50,924 nucleotides of DNA. Source: a virus. Shown here in pieces: positions 5,400 to 12,806 of the stretch (position 1 is its first letter; each line of letters begins with the position of its first letter). The notes beneath the pieces were generated by a model. The model ran no database searches. It had not been told where the DNA came from and saw nothing but the letters and a program-made list of their open reading frames with translations. Where the stretch lies: positions 1-50,924 of IMG/VR virus record IMGVR_UViG_3300036790_000288, one strand, 5' to 3'. Both the position numbers and the translations under genes were made by a program.

Positions 5400-6955
5400 T
5401 GCAAAACCACCTCTTTGAGCGCGAAGCAGCACCCCGGATGCGACCGCTGCGTCCCCGGCAGGCGGAAGCCATCCGGCAGGTGCGTGATGCAATCAAGGAA
5501 GGCCATCGCCGCATCGTCCTGCAGGCGCCCACGGGCTTCGGGAAGACGCTGGTATCCGCGCACATCATCGGCGCCGCACTGGCCAAGGACTCCAGACCGC
5601 TCTTTACCTGCCCGGCCATCTCGCTGGTCGATCAAACGCTAACAGCCTTCGAGAAAGAGGGCATCCGGGATATCGGGGTCATGCAGGCTTCCCACGTGCG
5701 CACGAATCGTAGCGCGGCCGTCCAGATCGCCAGCGTGCAGACCTTGATACGCAGGGCAGCGCCGGATGTGGACTTCGCGCTGATTGATGAGTGCCACGAA
5801 GGGTATGACGGGCTGGACGCGCTGCTCGATTCGGACGAGTGGAAGAACAAGATTGTCATCGGCCTGTCAGCTACTCCGTGGGCGAAGGGAATGGGGCTCA
5901 GGTGGACAAAGCTGGTCATCGCGGCCACCATCAATGACCTGATTGCAGACGGCCACGCTACGCCGGCAGTGATTTACGGGCCGGAGAAGGATGTCGATCG
6001 CGGGTCAATCAAGATCGTCAAGGGCGAGTTCGACGAAGCTGGGTCTGCTGCCGCGATGAGCGATGACTCAATCGTCGGTGATGTCCTGAAGGAGTGGAAA
6101 GAGAAGTCCCCCCGCGAGAAGACTTTCGTGTTCTGCGTCAACCGGGCGCACGCCCAGGTGCAGATGGAAGCGTTCCTCGATGACGGAATCCCGTTCGGCT
6201 ACATCGACGCCAACACTCCGCAGGGGACGCGCGACAGCGAGAAGGGAACCCGGAAGCACGCATTCGCGCAGATGCGGAACGGCGAGATTGCCGGCATTGC
6301 CTCCGTCGGCTGTCTGATCCGTGGGGTGGACGAGGACGTGCGGTGCATCGTGGATCTGGCCTTAACAAAATCGGAGACGCGCCACGTGCAGAAGTGGGGC
6401 CGCGGCGTGCGGACAGCGCCGGGCAAGGAAGTGCTGATTGGACTCGACCACGCCGGCAACAACGCAGCGTTGGGGCTGTTCACGGACATCTTTCATGGCC
6501 ACCTCGACTCTCGAAAGCCTGGCGAACGGGGCGAGTCTTACAAGGACGATTACAAGCCTGCCAAGCCCCGGAAGTGCGCCAAGTGCCACAACCTGATCCC
6601 GCCGAAGCTGCGCAACTGCCCCTCGTGCAATGAGCGCGTCGCCCTGGTCACCGGCGTGACCGTGGTGGACGGCAGGCTGGTCGAGATAGGCTCCGGGCCC
6701 AAGATCGACATGAAAGAGCGCCAGGAGTGGTTCAGCGGCTTCCTGTGGCTGGCGAAGCAGAAGAACCTGAAGGATGGCTGGGCAGCCTACAGCTACAAAG
6801 AGAAGTTTGGCGAGTGGCCGAAGCATCTGCGGGCGCGAGCCAAGAAGCCATCCGAAGCGGTTGCGGAGTACGCGAAGCAGCGGCGCGCGGAGTATCTGGC
6901 GAAGGTTGCGGTGCCGGTAGCGGTTCCACCACCACATGAGGAGATATCGGCATGA
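5399..6955 (+). CDS. SF2 DEAD/DEAH-box helicase with C-terminal zinc ribbon (518 aa)
   Basis: Helicase motif I APTGFGKT lies at residues 43-50, motif II DECH at 130-133 and motif III SAT at 157-159; the second RecA-like domain follows with motif VI-like GRGVRTAPGK near residue 340. Near residue 395 a CAKCH...CPSC pair forms a zinc ribbon. Phage enzymes of this type unwind or translocate on DNA during replication, recombination or transcription. The start is TAATG-coupled to the KTSC gene. No replicative DnaB-type helicase or DNA polymerase is seen in the window, so replication probably relies on host machinery. Confidence 0.92.
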   Translation: MQNHLFEREAAPRMRPLRPRQAEAIRQVRDAIKEGHRRIVLQAPTGFGKTLVSAHIIGAALAKDSRPLFTCPAISLVDQTLTAFEKEGIRDIGVMQASHVRTNRSAAVQIASVQTLIRRAAPDVDFALIDECHEGYDGLDALLDSDEWKNKIVIGLSATPWAKGMGLRWTKLVIAATINDLIADGHATPAVIYGPEKDVDRGSIKIVKGEFDEAGSAAAMSDDSIVGDVLKEWKEKSPREKTFVFCVNRAHAQVQMEAFLDDGIPFGYIDANTPQGTRDSEKGTRKHAFAQMRNGEIAGIASVGCLIRGVDEDVRCIVDLALTKSETRHVQKWGRGVRTAPGKEVLIGLDHAGNNAALGLFTDIFHGHLDSRKPGERGESYKDDYKPAKPRKCAKCHNLIPPKLRNCPSCNERVALVTGVTVVDGRLVEIGSGPKIDMKERQEWFSGFLWLAKQKNLKDGWAAYSYKEKFGEWPKHLRARAKKPSEAVAEYAKQRRAEYLAKVAVPVAVPPPHEEISA

Positions 6956-7314
6956 AGAAGCTGCACCGGGACAAAGACGGTCGGTTCGCCGTGAAGTGCT
7001 TCTGCTACATCGATGACAAGGGCTATCCGCGGATTGGATCTGGGCCCATGCGCGGGCAGCGGCTGCACCGCATTGTCGCCGCCGCGATGAAGGGCCGGCC
7101 GCTGACGGAGGATGAAGACGTTCACCACAAAGATGGGAACAAGCTCAACTTCGCGCCGGAGAACCTGAAGGTGCTGGGCCATAAAGAGCACGGATGCGTG
7201 AGCGCGAAGCAGCACCACTACCTGAACGGTATCGACGTATCGCTCAAGTCCGAGTGGGATGAGCATTTCCGGGAGGCTAACGCTGAGTCCAGCGGACGTA
7301 GCGCGAGCGCTTAG
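6952..7314 (+). CDS. HNH endonuclease (120 aa)
   Basis: The core DVHHKDGNKLNFAPENL is a standard HNH nuclease motif, preceded by RLHRIVAAAMKGR as often found in phage HNH proteins. It cuts DNA with one bound metal ion. The ATG at 6952 overlaps the helicase stop (ATGA). Such stand-alone HNH genes may be homing endonucleases or take part in recombination; position alone does not decide. Confidence 0.88.
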   Translation: MKKLHRDKDGRFAVKCFCYIDDKGYPRIGSGPMRGQRLHRIVAAAMKGRPLTEDEDVHHKDGNKLNFAPENLKVLGHKEHGCVSAKQHHYLNGIDVSLKSEWDEHFREANAESSGRSASA

Positions 7315-7864
7315 AGGGCGCCGGATGGGCAAAGGGAAGTGGATGGCGAAGTGCCCTGTTCACCGGGAGAAGACGGGGTCGCTTTCGATCACCGACATGC
7401 GGAATGGCAAGACCCGGCTGCACTGCTTCGCTGGCTGCCCCCAGGCGGATGTACTCAGGGCGATTGGGTTGACGTGGAAGGACTTGAGGCCGGATGGCGA
7501 AGTCGGGGCAGAGATCAAAGGCAGGCTGGCCGACGAAGCGAAGCTGGAGCGGCTGCAAAGACGGTACGGGCTAGTGCAGGCAAGAAGGATTCTGGAGCCC
7601 GAGAACCGAAGGTACTGGGAAGCGGCGGCCCGGAATCTTCTCAAAGAACTGGAGCCGCTGTACTGGGAAGTGATGCCGGATCAGGAGAAGTTCGACAAGG
7701 TTCGCAAGTTTGAAATCGATGACTACCGGGCCAAGCGTCTTGATTGGATTCGAGGTCAGCATGGACGGAACGTCACAACAGAAAGCGCTGAACGAGTTGC
7801 GGCACCTGTACGGAAAGACAGCCTTCGCGGAGGATCATTTGAGGTACAAGCGAGTGGGATTTAA
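7259..7864 (+). CDS. DNA primase-type zinc-binding domain protein (201 aa)
   Basis: Residues about 10-75 match the CHC2-like zinc domain of primases: KWMAKCPVH at the first zinc knuckle and LHCFAGC at the second, preceded by LSPADVARALRG. The catalytic TOPRIM/polymerase and helicase domains normally found C-terminal are absent, and the remaining 120 residues are basic and unrecognised. The ATG at 7259 overlaps the HNH gene by 56 bases and the C-terminus overlaps the next gene by about 100 bases. Either the true protein is shorter or the gene has decayed by frameshift. Confidence 0.75.
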   Translation: MSISGRLTLSPADVARALRGRRMGKGKWMAKCPVHREKTGSLSITDMRNGKTRLHCFAGCPQADVLRAIGLTWKDLRPDGEVGAEIKGRLADEAKLERLQRRYGLVQARRILEPENRRYWEAAARNLLKELEPLYWEVMPDQEKFDKVRKFEIDDYRAKRLDWIRGQHGRNVTTESAERVAAPVRKDSLRGGSFEVQASGI

Positions 7865-7946
7865 GCGTGGCGAGAAGACGGTCAGCGTGATCGCTGGTAC
7901 GTGGGACGAGGCGATTGAGGCGTTGGGGAAGAAGGTGCGGCCGTGA
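7761..7946 (+). CDS. Small protein (61 aa), unknown
   Basis: The ATG at 7761 has a GAGG site seven bases upstream. The product (MDGTSQQKALNEL start, ending EAIEALGKKVRP) looks like a small alpha/beta domain. It overlaps the 3' end of the primase-domain gene by 104 bases in another frame, unusually long for this genome. Its stop is coupled to the next GTG. Confidence 0.65.
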   Translation: MDGTSQQKALNELRHLYGKTAFAEDHLRYKRVGFKRGEKTVSVIAGTWDEAIEALGKKVRP

Positions 7947-8644
7947 CCTACCAAGTGCGCGTACGCACCCCGTTCGACATCGTGTCCGTGGACCTCGGCA
8001 CCCTCATTGCGCTGCCTGATCCCGAAGCGGCAGAGGCGCTGAACACGCGCATCATGGCGTGGAACGCGCTGGACGAGCTACATGGCCGATCCTATGCCGA
8101 GCGCGGCCTGATCGCCGTCCAGTTCGAGAAGCGGCGCCTGTGGTCGAACCTGGTCGATCCCGACACCGGGACGATATTTGCAAATTTCACCGCTTGGATG
8201 TCCTGCTCGCAATTCCTCGGTTGCCGCCGGACGAACTTCGAGGCGAAGGGCGACGTGCTGCTTCTGTCCGATGTGCCTTCCGCCGCACTGGTCGACATCA
8301 AGAAGGAAAACATCAAGGTGCTGCTGCAGCTCTCCACCGCGGTGCGCAATGACCCCGAAGTGCTCGAGGCCGCCAAAATCCTGCCGCATGACAAGTTCGA
8401 GGAGAAGCTGGAGAGGGAGCACCCGCATCAGCACATCGAATCCCGCAAGCCGCTTCGATTCAACCCCGGCCGCAGTGGGGCAAAGAAGATCGAGGAGTGC
8501 ATTGCTTACGCCATTGAACACGGAATAGCGGGCGGGCGAGACGAGGCAGTCGTTCGGATGGCCGAGACAGCGCTGGATCAGTGGTTTCTCGAGGAAGAAC
8601 TTCGGAGTATGCCGGCAGAGACCACGGAAAGCGCCGTCCAGTAG
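7943..8644 (+). CDS. Unrecognised early protein (233 aa)
   Basis: GTG start at 7943 overlapping the previous stop. The protein is soluble and mainly helical in its C-terminal half, with EKLEREHPHQHIESRK before a basic segment. No catalytic motif recognised. The first codons (V-R-V-R-T) contain the second genome motif GTGCGCGTACGCAC. Its place before the methyltransferase suggests a DNA-related early function. Confidence 0.75.
   Translation: MTYQVRVRTPFDIVSVDLGTLIALPDPEAAEALNTRIMAWNALDELHGRSYAERGLIAVQFEKRRLWSNLVDPDTGTIFANFTAWMSCSQFLGCRRTNFEAKGDVLLLSDVPSAALVDIKKENIKVLLQLSTAVRNDPEVLEAAKILPHDKFEEKLEREHPHQHIESRKPLRFNPGRSGAKKIEECIAYAIEHGIAGGRDEAVVRMAETALDQWFLEEELRSMPAETTESAVQ
7955..7968. promoter_or_regulatory. 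Palindrome GTGCG-N4-CGCAC (copy 2)
   Basis: GTGCGCGTACGCAC begins 12 bases into the coding region of the gene at 7943. The other copies lie at gene borders; here it covers codons 5-9. Confidence 0.55.
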
Positions 8645-8670
8645 GGCTGGGGGATGAGGAGAAAACAGAA

Positions 8671-9330
8671 ATGAAGCCGTATTACGAAAAGGACGGGATC
8701 ACGATCTATCACGGCGACTGCCGAGAAACACTGCATCTTCTCGACTACGACGTGTTAGTGAGCGATCCGCCTTACGGGATAGGACACCCCACCGATTACG
8801 CAAAACGGGGTCGTTCCAACCTAGCTAATTGCTCGAACTATGCGCCAGTGCACGATGACGATAAGCCTTTTGATCCTGCGTTCTTGATTGATTCGCGGCA
8901 AGCGATACTATGGGGCGCAAACTACTACGCCGACAAGCTACCCACCTCGTCCGGCTGGCTAGTCTGGAACAAGGAAAGGCCGCACGAGTTAGATCAGGCC
9001 ACCTGCGAACTGGCGTGGACGAACTGCGTCAAGGGTGCAAGGGTGTTCAACCACCTGTGGCACGGGATGATACGCGCTAGCGAGAACGGGCCACTCGTCC
9101 ATCCTACGCAGAAGCCCATCGCCCTAATGCAGTGGACGCTCATCCTCAAATGGATTATTGACGGGACAGTATGCGATCCCTACATGGGTTCAGGAAGCAC
9201 GCTCGTGGCGGCAAAGAATCTTGGCCGCAAGGCAATCGGAATCGAGATCGAGGAAAAGTACTGCGAGATCGCAGCAAAGCGTCTCGCTCAAGGCGTACTG
9301 CATTTGGAGGCTACCAGTGGCGAGCGGTGA
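8671..9330 (+). CDS. DNA methyltransferase, beta-class (N4-cytosine or N6-adenine), 219 aa
   Basis: Catalytic motif IV, DPPYG, is at residues 32-36 and the AdoMet-binding motif I, DPYMGSGST, lies near residue 170. This order (IV before I) defines the beta class. The enzyme would transfer methyl groups from AdoMet to DNA amino groups. No restriction enzyme lies beside it, so it is probably an orphan methylase protecting phage DNA or marking sites. The ATG at 8671 has a GAGGAG site and matches the usual N-terminus (YYEKDGITIYHGD). Confidence 0.92.
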   Translation: MKPYYEKDGITIYHGDCRETLHLLDYDVLVSDPPYGIGHPTDYAKRGRSNLANCSNYAPVHDDDKPFDPAFLIDSRQAILWGANYYADKLPTSSGWLVWNKERPHELDQATCELAWTNCVKGARVFNHLWHGMIRASENGPLVHPTQKPIALMQWTLILKWIIDGTVCDPYMGSGSTLVAAKNLGRKAIGIEIEEKYCEIAAKRLAQGVLHLEATSGER

Positions 9331-9457
9331 GGGCAAGAAATGCCGGTTTTGTGGCCAGCCAATGAAGCCGAAGGGCATTAAGAAGCTGCCGAATGAGTAT
9401 GACCATGCGCAGGGTTGTCCGTATAGCAGAAAGGATGTGCCGAGTGGCGAGCGGTGA
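9317..9457 (+). CDS. Small zinc-ribbon protein (46 aa), paralogue of the gene at 14846
   Basis: GTG start at 9317 after TTGGAGG, overlapping the methyltransferase end. CRFCGQPMKPKG and YDHAQGCP supply C-x2-C and H-x3-C zinc ligands. The same core recurs at 14846-15046 with few changes, so the two are paralogues. No function is known to me; such mini-ribbons often modify larger host proteins. Confidence 0.75.
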   Translation: MASGEGKKCRFCGQPMKPKGIKKLPNEYDHAQGCPYSRKDVPSGER

Positions 9458-9728
9458 GATGAGATGTAAGTGCGGCAGAGAGATTATTCAAGGGCAATCC
9501 GGTAAGTGGTGGCACATTGGCATACCAGGCTGTAACGACGCCGAGCCAGCCACCTCGTCCGCCATTGAAGTAGCTCCACAGCCGGATATTCGAGGCTTAG
9601 CTGTCGAGTTGGTGGATGGTATTCACGGCTACACGATGGAGTATGCGCCTGATCCTCGGCGGCATAGGTCGCTCTATGACTGGGCAGAGGAGAAATTGCA
9701 CGCAGCGCTAGAGGGGAGCAAACCATGA
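9444..9728 (+). CDS. Small protein with N-terminal zinc knuckle (94 aa)
   Basis: The GTG at 9444 begins with the same 15 bases as the gene at 9317 (GTGGCGAGCGGTGAG), giving MASGE followed by MRCKCGR. A C-x-C motif and a later HIGIPGC supply possible zinc ligands. The middle contains IEVAPQP, one of a family of V-A-P repeats in this gene cluster. The C-terminal half looks like a small helical domain. Family unknown. Confidence 0.65.
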   Translation: MASGEMRCKCGREIIQGQSGKWWHIGIPGCNDAEPATSSAIEVAPQPDIRGLAVELVDGIHGYTMEYAPDPRRHRSLYDWAEEKLHAALEGSKP

Positions 9729-10096
9729 GTGGACGAGGCGGTATTTATCGCGGTCCCAATGGAGAGGAATTGTACGGGGATGGTCGCGAAGTCAGCCCCT
9801 CGGTAGCTCCAGGGGAAGCGCAGCGGGAGCCGACACCTCCCCAATGCGTGAAATGCAAGAAGCCGCTAGATGCCTATGGAAGTGTGCGCCGGTGCCCGAC
9901 TGACGGATTTCACTGCATTTGGTCGCCCGCCGTGCCCTCTGAAGTAGCCCCTAGCCGGGAACAGCGGCTTGAAGATGCGCTGCGGTTGGCTGAGCACAAG
10001 CTGGCACAGTTTATCGAAGGCCAATACAACTGGAAGCCGTACCCGTCTCTGCAAATAACACTTGAGTCGGTGCGCGACGCACTGGAGGCAAAGTAA
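9725..10096 (+). CDS. Small protein with zinc knuckle and VAPS repeats (123 aa)
   Basis: ATG at 9725 coupled to the previous stop. CVKCKKP and CPTDGFHC form a four-cysteine zinc ribbon at about residues 41-65. Two linker motifs, SVAPGE and EVAPSRE, flank it, and the last 45 residues form a helical domain (LEDALRLAEHKLAQFIEG). It resembles phage proteins of unknown role in accessory clusters. Confidence 0.7.
   Translation: MSGRGGIYRGPNGEELYGDGREVSPSVAPGEAQREPTPPQCVKCKKPLDAYGSVRRCPTDGFHCIWSPAVPSEVAPSREQRLEDALRLAEHKLAQFIEGQYNWKPYPSLQITLESVRDALEAK
9943..9955 (+). repeat. 13-bp repeat AGTAGCCCCTAGC, copy 1 of 3
   Basis: Identical 13-mers at 9943-9955, 10113-10125 and 10194-10206 all sit in the same reading phase and encode V-A-P-S, in two adjacent genes. 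Confidence 0.8.
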
Positions 10097-10512
10097 TGGC
10101 AGACGACGTTCGAGTAGCCCCTAGCGATATAAACCCGACCCCGGAATGGATGAAGCGAGATGTTGTTCCAGACCGAGTGCTTGAAGGCCAACCAGTAGCC
10201 CCTAGCTCAGAGCCTTCGATTCCAGCGGACTACAAATTCAAGACTTCGGAAGAGGCCGAGCTATTACCTATGCCGCTGCAAATACTTCGCCTGAAGGACA
10301 TCAATGCAGGACTGTGCGACACCCATAACACACTGGTGATTATGAATGCCAGTGCCGAGGATCGCATAGCGGAAGCGCTTCAGGCTCTCGAAGATTTGGG
10401 TCCGCCGGTACGGGAAGCCTTCGAGTTGTGGTCTGCATGGCAATATCGCGTAACACTCTACGACAAAGCTCTCGCAGCCCTCGCCGCGCCATCCGGGGTG
10501 GCTAAACTATGA
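10096..10512 (+). CDS. Helical protein with VAPS linkers (138 aa), unknown
   Basis: ATG at 10096 overlaps the preceding stop. Two VAPS motifs occur in the first 35 residues (RVAPSD, PVAPSSE), followed by a helical region with EDRIAEALQALEDLG. No zinc ligands and no membrane segment. Its stop overlaps the next ATG (ATGA). Function unknown. Confidence 0.7.
   Translation: MADDVRVAPSDINPTPEWMKRDVVPDRVLEGQPVAPSSEPSIPADYKFKTSEEAELLPMPLQILRLKDINAGLCDTHNTLVIMNASAEDRIAEALQALEDLGPPVREAFELWSAWQYRVTLYDKALAALAAPSGVAKL
10113..10206 (+). repeat. 13-bp repeat AGTAGCCCCTAGC, copies 2 and 3
   Basis: Copies at 10113-10125 and 10194-10206, 68 bases apart, identical to the copy at 9943. Looser relatives (GTAGCTCCA) occur at about 9570 and 9803. 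Confidence 0.75.
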
Positions 10513-10619
10513 ATTTTATTTGGATACCAGCTTCGATAATCGGCATGACTATCTGCTATTTGGTTGGATATCAGCGTGGGTACAACCGAGGTCGATACAA
10601 ATTCTGGCCGAAATACTGA
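10509..10619 (+). CDS. Tiny membrane protein (36 aa)
   Basis: ATG at 10509 overlaps the previous TGA. The product has a hydrophobic segment at residues 3-20 (FIWIPASIIGMTICYLVG) and a basic Tyr-rich tail (YQRGYNRGRYKFWPKY). Single-pass topology with a positive cytoplasmic tail. No family recognised; the coupling and clean topology support it. Confidence 0.55.
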   Translation: MNFIWIPASIIGMTICYLVGYQRGYNRGRYKFWPKY

Positions 10620-10668
10620 CCCCTTCCACCCCTCTGACTGTATAGCTAAACCCAAGAATGGAGAAAAG

Positions 10669-10824
10669 ATGCCAGAAGTTATCTGCAAGCATTGCGGCTA
10701 TTCGATCTATAAATCTCGCGGCGTCTGGTATCACTCTCGCCTAGGGACATCGCACTGCTTCATCCCAAATAAGGGCTACAGTCTGACGGAAGCGGCGCCA
10801 ATCTCTGAAGGTTTGAGTAGCTAA
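10669..10824 (+). CDS. Small zinc-binding protein (51 aa)
   Basis: CKHCGY near the N-terminus with WYHSRLGTSHC further on gives a C-x2-C ... H/C ligand set. The ATG at 10669 follows GGAGAAAAG. The leader upstream (TAGCTAAACCC, 10643-10653) resembles those before the two downstream genes. Function unknown. Confidence 0.6.
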   Translation: MPEVICKHCGYSIYKSRGVWYHSRLGTSHCFIPNKGYSLTEAAPISEGLSS

Positions 10825-10846
10825 ACCCAGTAAACCGGATAGAGTT
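10816..10846 (+). repeat. 31-bp repeat, copy 1, leader of the gene at 10874
   Basis: A 31-bp segment starting AGTAGCTAAACCC and ending GGATAGAGTT is identical to 11161-11191. It overlaps the 3' end of the zinc protein gene (its TAA is inside) and continues into a small hairpin, TAGAG (10840-10844) with CTCTA (10852-10856), before the ribosome-binding site TTTGGAG. Confidence 0.9.
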
Positions 10847-10873
10847 CTTTGCTCTACCAAGTTTGGAGACACC

Positions 10874-11143
10874 ATGAAGATCATGTTCGGCAAATACTCA
10901 GATCGCAACCATCATGGCACGCAGAAGCCGGGTGAGCCCTGGAATCAGGAGACTGTTCGCGGGTGGACGGTAAGGTTCGTTCACATCGAGAATTTCACCA
11001 CTAGGGTGCCGGGATTTAGGTTTCTACTTTACGCGCCAAGCGGGAAGTGCTGGAACTTCGATGTCATTGGCAAGGTGCTGCAAAGTGTAACGAAACCCCC
11101 TTTATCGGGGTGTTCCGATACAGGAAGCCGCAAAACCGGGTAG
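10874..11143 (+). CDS. Small protein (89 aa), unknown
   Basis: The ATG at 10874 follows TTTGGAGACACC. The product looks like a small beta-rich domain (GWTVRFVHIENF, GFRFLLYAPSGK), with no recognised family. The 3' end contains a perfect hairpin, TATCGG/CCGATA (11103-11120), inside the coding sequence, and the stop TAG lies in a second hairpin. Confidence 0.6.
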   Translation: MKIMFGKYSDRNHHGTQKPGEPWNQETVRGWTVRFVHIENFTTRVPGFRFLLYAPSGKCWNFDVIGKVLQSVTKPPLSGCSDTGSRKTG

Positions 11144-11157
11144 AGGATTGTCCTCTA
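11103..11157 (+). other. Two hairpins at a gene end, related to the leader repeats
   Basis: TATCGG (11103-11108) pairs with CCGATA (11115-11120), and TAGAGGA (11141-11147) pairs with TCCTCTA (11151-11157) around a 3-base loop. The second belongs to the same module as the hairpins at 10840 and about 11185 (AAACCGG then TAGAG). No T tract follows either, so they are unlikely to be strong terminators; RNA processing or regulation is possible. Confidence 0.45.
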
Positions 11158-11160
11158 TTA

Positions 11161-11191
11161 AGTAGCTAAACCCAGTAAACCGGATAGAGTT
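11161..11191 (+). repeat. 31-bp repeat, copy 2, leader of the gene at 11216
   Basis: Identical to 10816-10846. It is followed by TTGCTCCACCAAGAATGGAG and the ATG at 11216. The shared leader suggests the two small genes arose with duplicated control regions. Confidence 0.9.
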
Positions 11192-11215
11192 TGCTCCACC
11201 AAGAATGGAGATGAA

Positions 11216-11395
11216 ATGGAAACGAGCAACCCCCACGGATATGAGCCCAGTTGGACCATTGAACAGCACCGGGATGAGTTAATCGAAAGGCTCGGTAATG
11301 CGATCAAGCGGATCAACGAGCTGGAGGAGCAAGTCGAAGAAGCGCGGCACGAGCCTTGGTGGCAGCGATTCAGGATTTGGATGGCATCTAGATGA
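11216..11395 (+). CDS. Small coiled-coil protein (59 aa)
   Basis: ATG at 11216, ten bases after an AATGGAG site; an ATG at 11211 is in another frame that stops soon. Residues about 18-42 are a charged heptad-like helix (LIERLGNAIKRINELEEQ), and the C-terminus is Trp-rich. The stop overlaps the next gene's ATG. Function unknown. Confidence 0.6.
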   Translation: METSNPHGYEPSWTIEQHRDELIERLGNAIKRINELEEQVEEARHEPWWQRFRIWMASR

Positions 11396-11979
11396 CTAGC
11401 CCACCCGATGCAGTGAGTGGTGCCGCCACGCCAGCCCAGCAGTGCAAGTGTGGACACATTCCCGATCAACACAATGGGATGCTTGGCAATGGAGAGTGCG
11501 GCATTCTTCACTGTGAATGCATGCGCTATTCTGTCGAGCCCGACGCCACGCCAGAAGCGCAGATACCGGAGCGGGTTCCAGAAAGATGGCGCTGGCTTTA
11601 TCACGGTTATTTGGGCAGTCCCGCATGGTATCTGCACCTTCAGCAAATTCTTCGCGAACTCGGGACCGCCGAATCTCAGCTTGCCGCTCTACGGGTAGAA
11701 CGAGACACCTGGAAATGGGCGGTGGGCGCGAAGGACAAGCAGATATTGGAGCTTTCAGACGCCGTAAACCATAATCGTGACCAAGCCGAAATGTGGCGGG
11801 TAGAACGAGACCGGGCGTGGAATGAAGCGCTGTTGAATGCTGCCGCGGTTGCCGGGGAGCTGTCGCTTACCTTTCAACACCGAAGTGATTGGGTTAATGA
11901 CTTCGTGATTGCATTCCAAGCTGAAATCCGTTCGCTGGCGCGGCCTATTCCTGCTGAGAAGCCGGACAGGGAGGTGTAG
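11392..11979 (+). CDS. Protein with N-terminal zinc ribbon and coiled coil (195 aa)
   Basis: The first 45 residues contain CKCGH...CGILHCEC, a probable zinc site; similar ribbons occur in phage accessory proteins. Residues about 85-145 form a charged coiled coil (ESQLAALRVERDTWKW, QAEMWRVERDRAWNEA). No catalytic motif. ATG-coupled to the previous gene; the next gene starts at the very next base after its stop. Confidence 0.7.
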   Translation: MTSPPDAVSGAATPAQQCKCGHIPDQHNGMLGNGECGILHCECMRYSVEPDATPEAQIPERVPERWRWLYHGYLGSPAWYLHLQQILRELGTAESQLAALRVERDTWKWAVGAKDKQILELSDAVNHNRDQAEMWRVERDRAWNEALLNAAAVAGELSLTFQHRSDWVNDFVIAFQAEIRSLARPIPAEKPDREV

Positions 11980-12354
11980 ATGGACAGCCTGGCATTTCCA
12001 AAGCCGAAGGACGCTAAAAGACAGCCTGTCGATGCGGTTGCTGTTCGGCCTGACGGGCGGGAGGTTTGCGATCTCAACACGTCCGCCGGCCGGCTGGCGT
12101 ACAAGAGCAGGACCGAAGAGATGCGCGTACGCCAGTACGGGATCTGTTGCCTCGAAGGCCATGCGCCGATGTGCCCCGGAGGGCTGCGCAAGGAAGACGC
12201 GACCTTCGAGCATGAGAACGGCCGCGGCGGCGGCAAGCGCGACGACCGTACCCGTCTCACCGATGGGCGCTGGATAAACGGCGCCGCCCACATGGCGTGC
12301 AATCAGTGGAAAGGGTCGGTGCGCATCGACTACAACCGGAGTTTTCAACGATGA
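11980..12354 (+). CDS. HNH-type endonuclease-like protein (124 aa)
   Basis: The C-terminal half has CCLEGHAPMC, FEHENGRG and HMACNQWKGS, a pattern of Cys zinc ligands with His and Asn typical of HNH/zinc-supported nucleases. The order His ... His-x3-Asn fits an HNH fold, but the first His context is unusual. It lies next to a VRR-NUC nuclease, so it may help process phage DNA. An exact GACAGCCTGTC palindrome is at 12020-12030, reading K-R-Q-P-V. Confidence 0.75.
   Translation: MDSLAFPKPKDAKRQPVDAVAVRPDGREVCDLNTSAGRLAYKSRTEEMRVRQYGICCLEGHAPMCPGGLRKEDATFEHENGRGGGKRDDRTRLTDGRWINGAAHMACNQWKGSVRIDYNRSFQR
12020..12030. promoter_or_regulatory. Palindromic operator-like site GACAGCCTGTC (copy 4)
   Basis: Exact copy, preceded by AAAA, 41 bases inside the HNH-type gene at 11980. 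No promoter is evident around it. Confidence 0.55.
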
Positions 12355-12716
12355 AGGAATCACAGATCCAGCGAGCCATCATGGACTATCTGGCCGCACG
12401 GCGCATTCTCGCCTTTCGCATGAACACCGGGGCGATGGCGGGCGAGTACAACGGCAAGCAGCGCTTCATGCGGTTCGGGGTAGTCGGCATGGCGGACATT
12501 CTGGCCTTCTCGGAGTCAGTCGACTATCCCGAAGGCGCTCACGGAATCCGGTACGACCTGATTACTCCGGTGTGGATCGAGGTCAAGGCCGATACCGGCA
12601 AGCAGAGTGAGCACCAAAAGAGCTTTCAAAAGCAAGTCGAAGAGCGCGGGCACACCTACGTCGTAGCCCTCTCGATTGAGGACGTTGAGCAGGCCCTAAG
12701 TGCGCCACGCACCTGA
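12351..12716 (+). CDS. VRR-NUC domain nuclease (121 aa)
   Basis: The layout is typical of phage VRR-NUC proteins: KESQIQRAIMDYLAARR at the start, a glycine-rich segment with VVGMADILAF (catalytic Asp), and VWIEVKADTGKQSEHQKSFQ carrying the E-x-K metal-binding pair and the conserved Q. These act as structure-specific endonucleases, possibly on Holliday junctions. The ATG at 12351 overlaps the previous stop; the longer upstream reading is not supported. Confidence 0.9.
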   Translation: MKESQIQRAIMDYLAARRILAFRMNTGAMAGEYNGKQRFMRFGVVGMADILAFSESVDYPEGAHGIRYDLITPVWIEVKADTGKQSEHQKSFQKQVEERGHTYVVALSIEDVEQALSAPRT

Positions 12717-12806
12717 CGCAACCGGCGAAGGAGAGGGGGTGAACGACTTGACGACGAATCACGATTCATTGTGTTCAAGAGTGATCGACGCAAAGAGGAT
12801 GATCAG

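Noticed and set aside
11095-11111. CCCC/GGGG hairpin as an intrinsic terminator
   Set aside because: Short stem and no T tract, lies inside coding sequence; listed only as part of the hairpin cluster.
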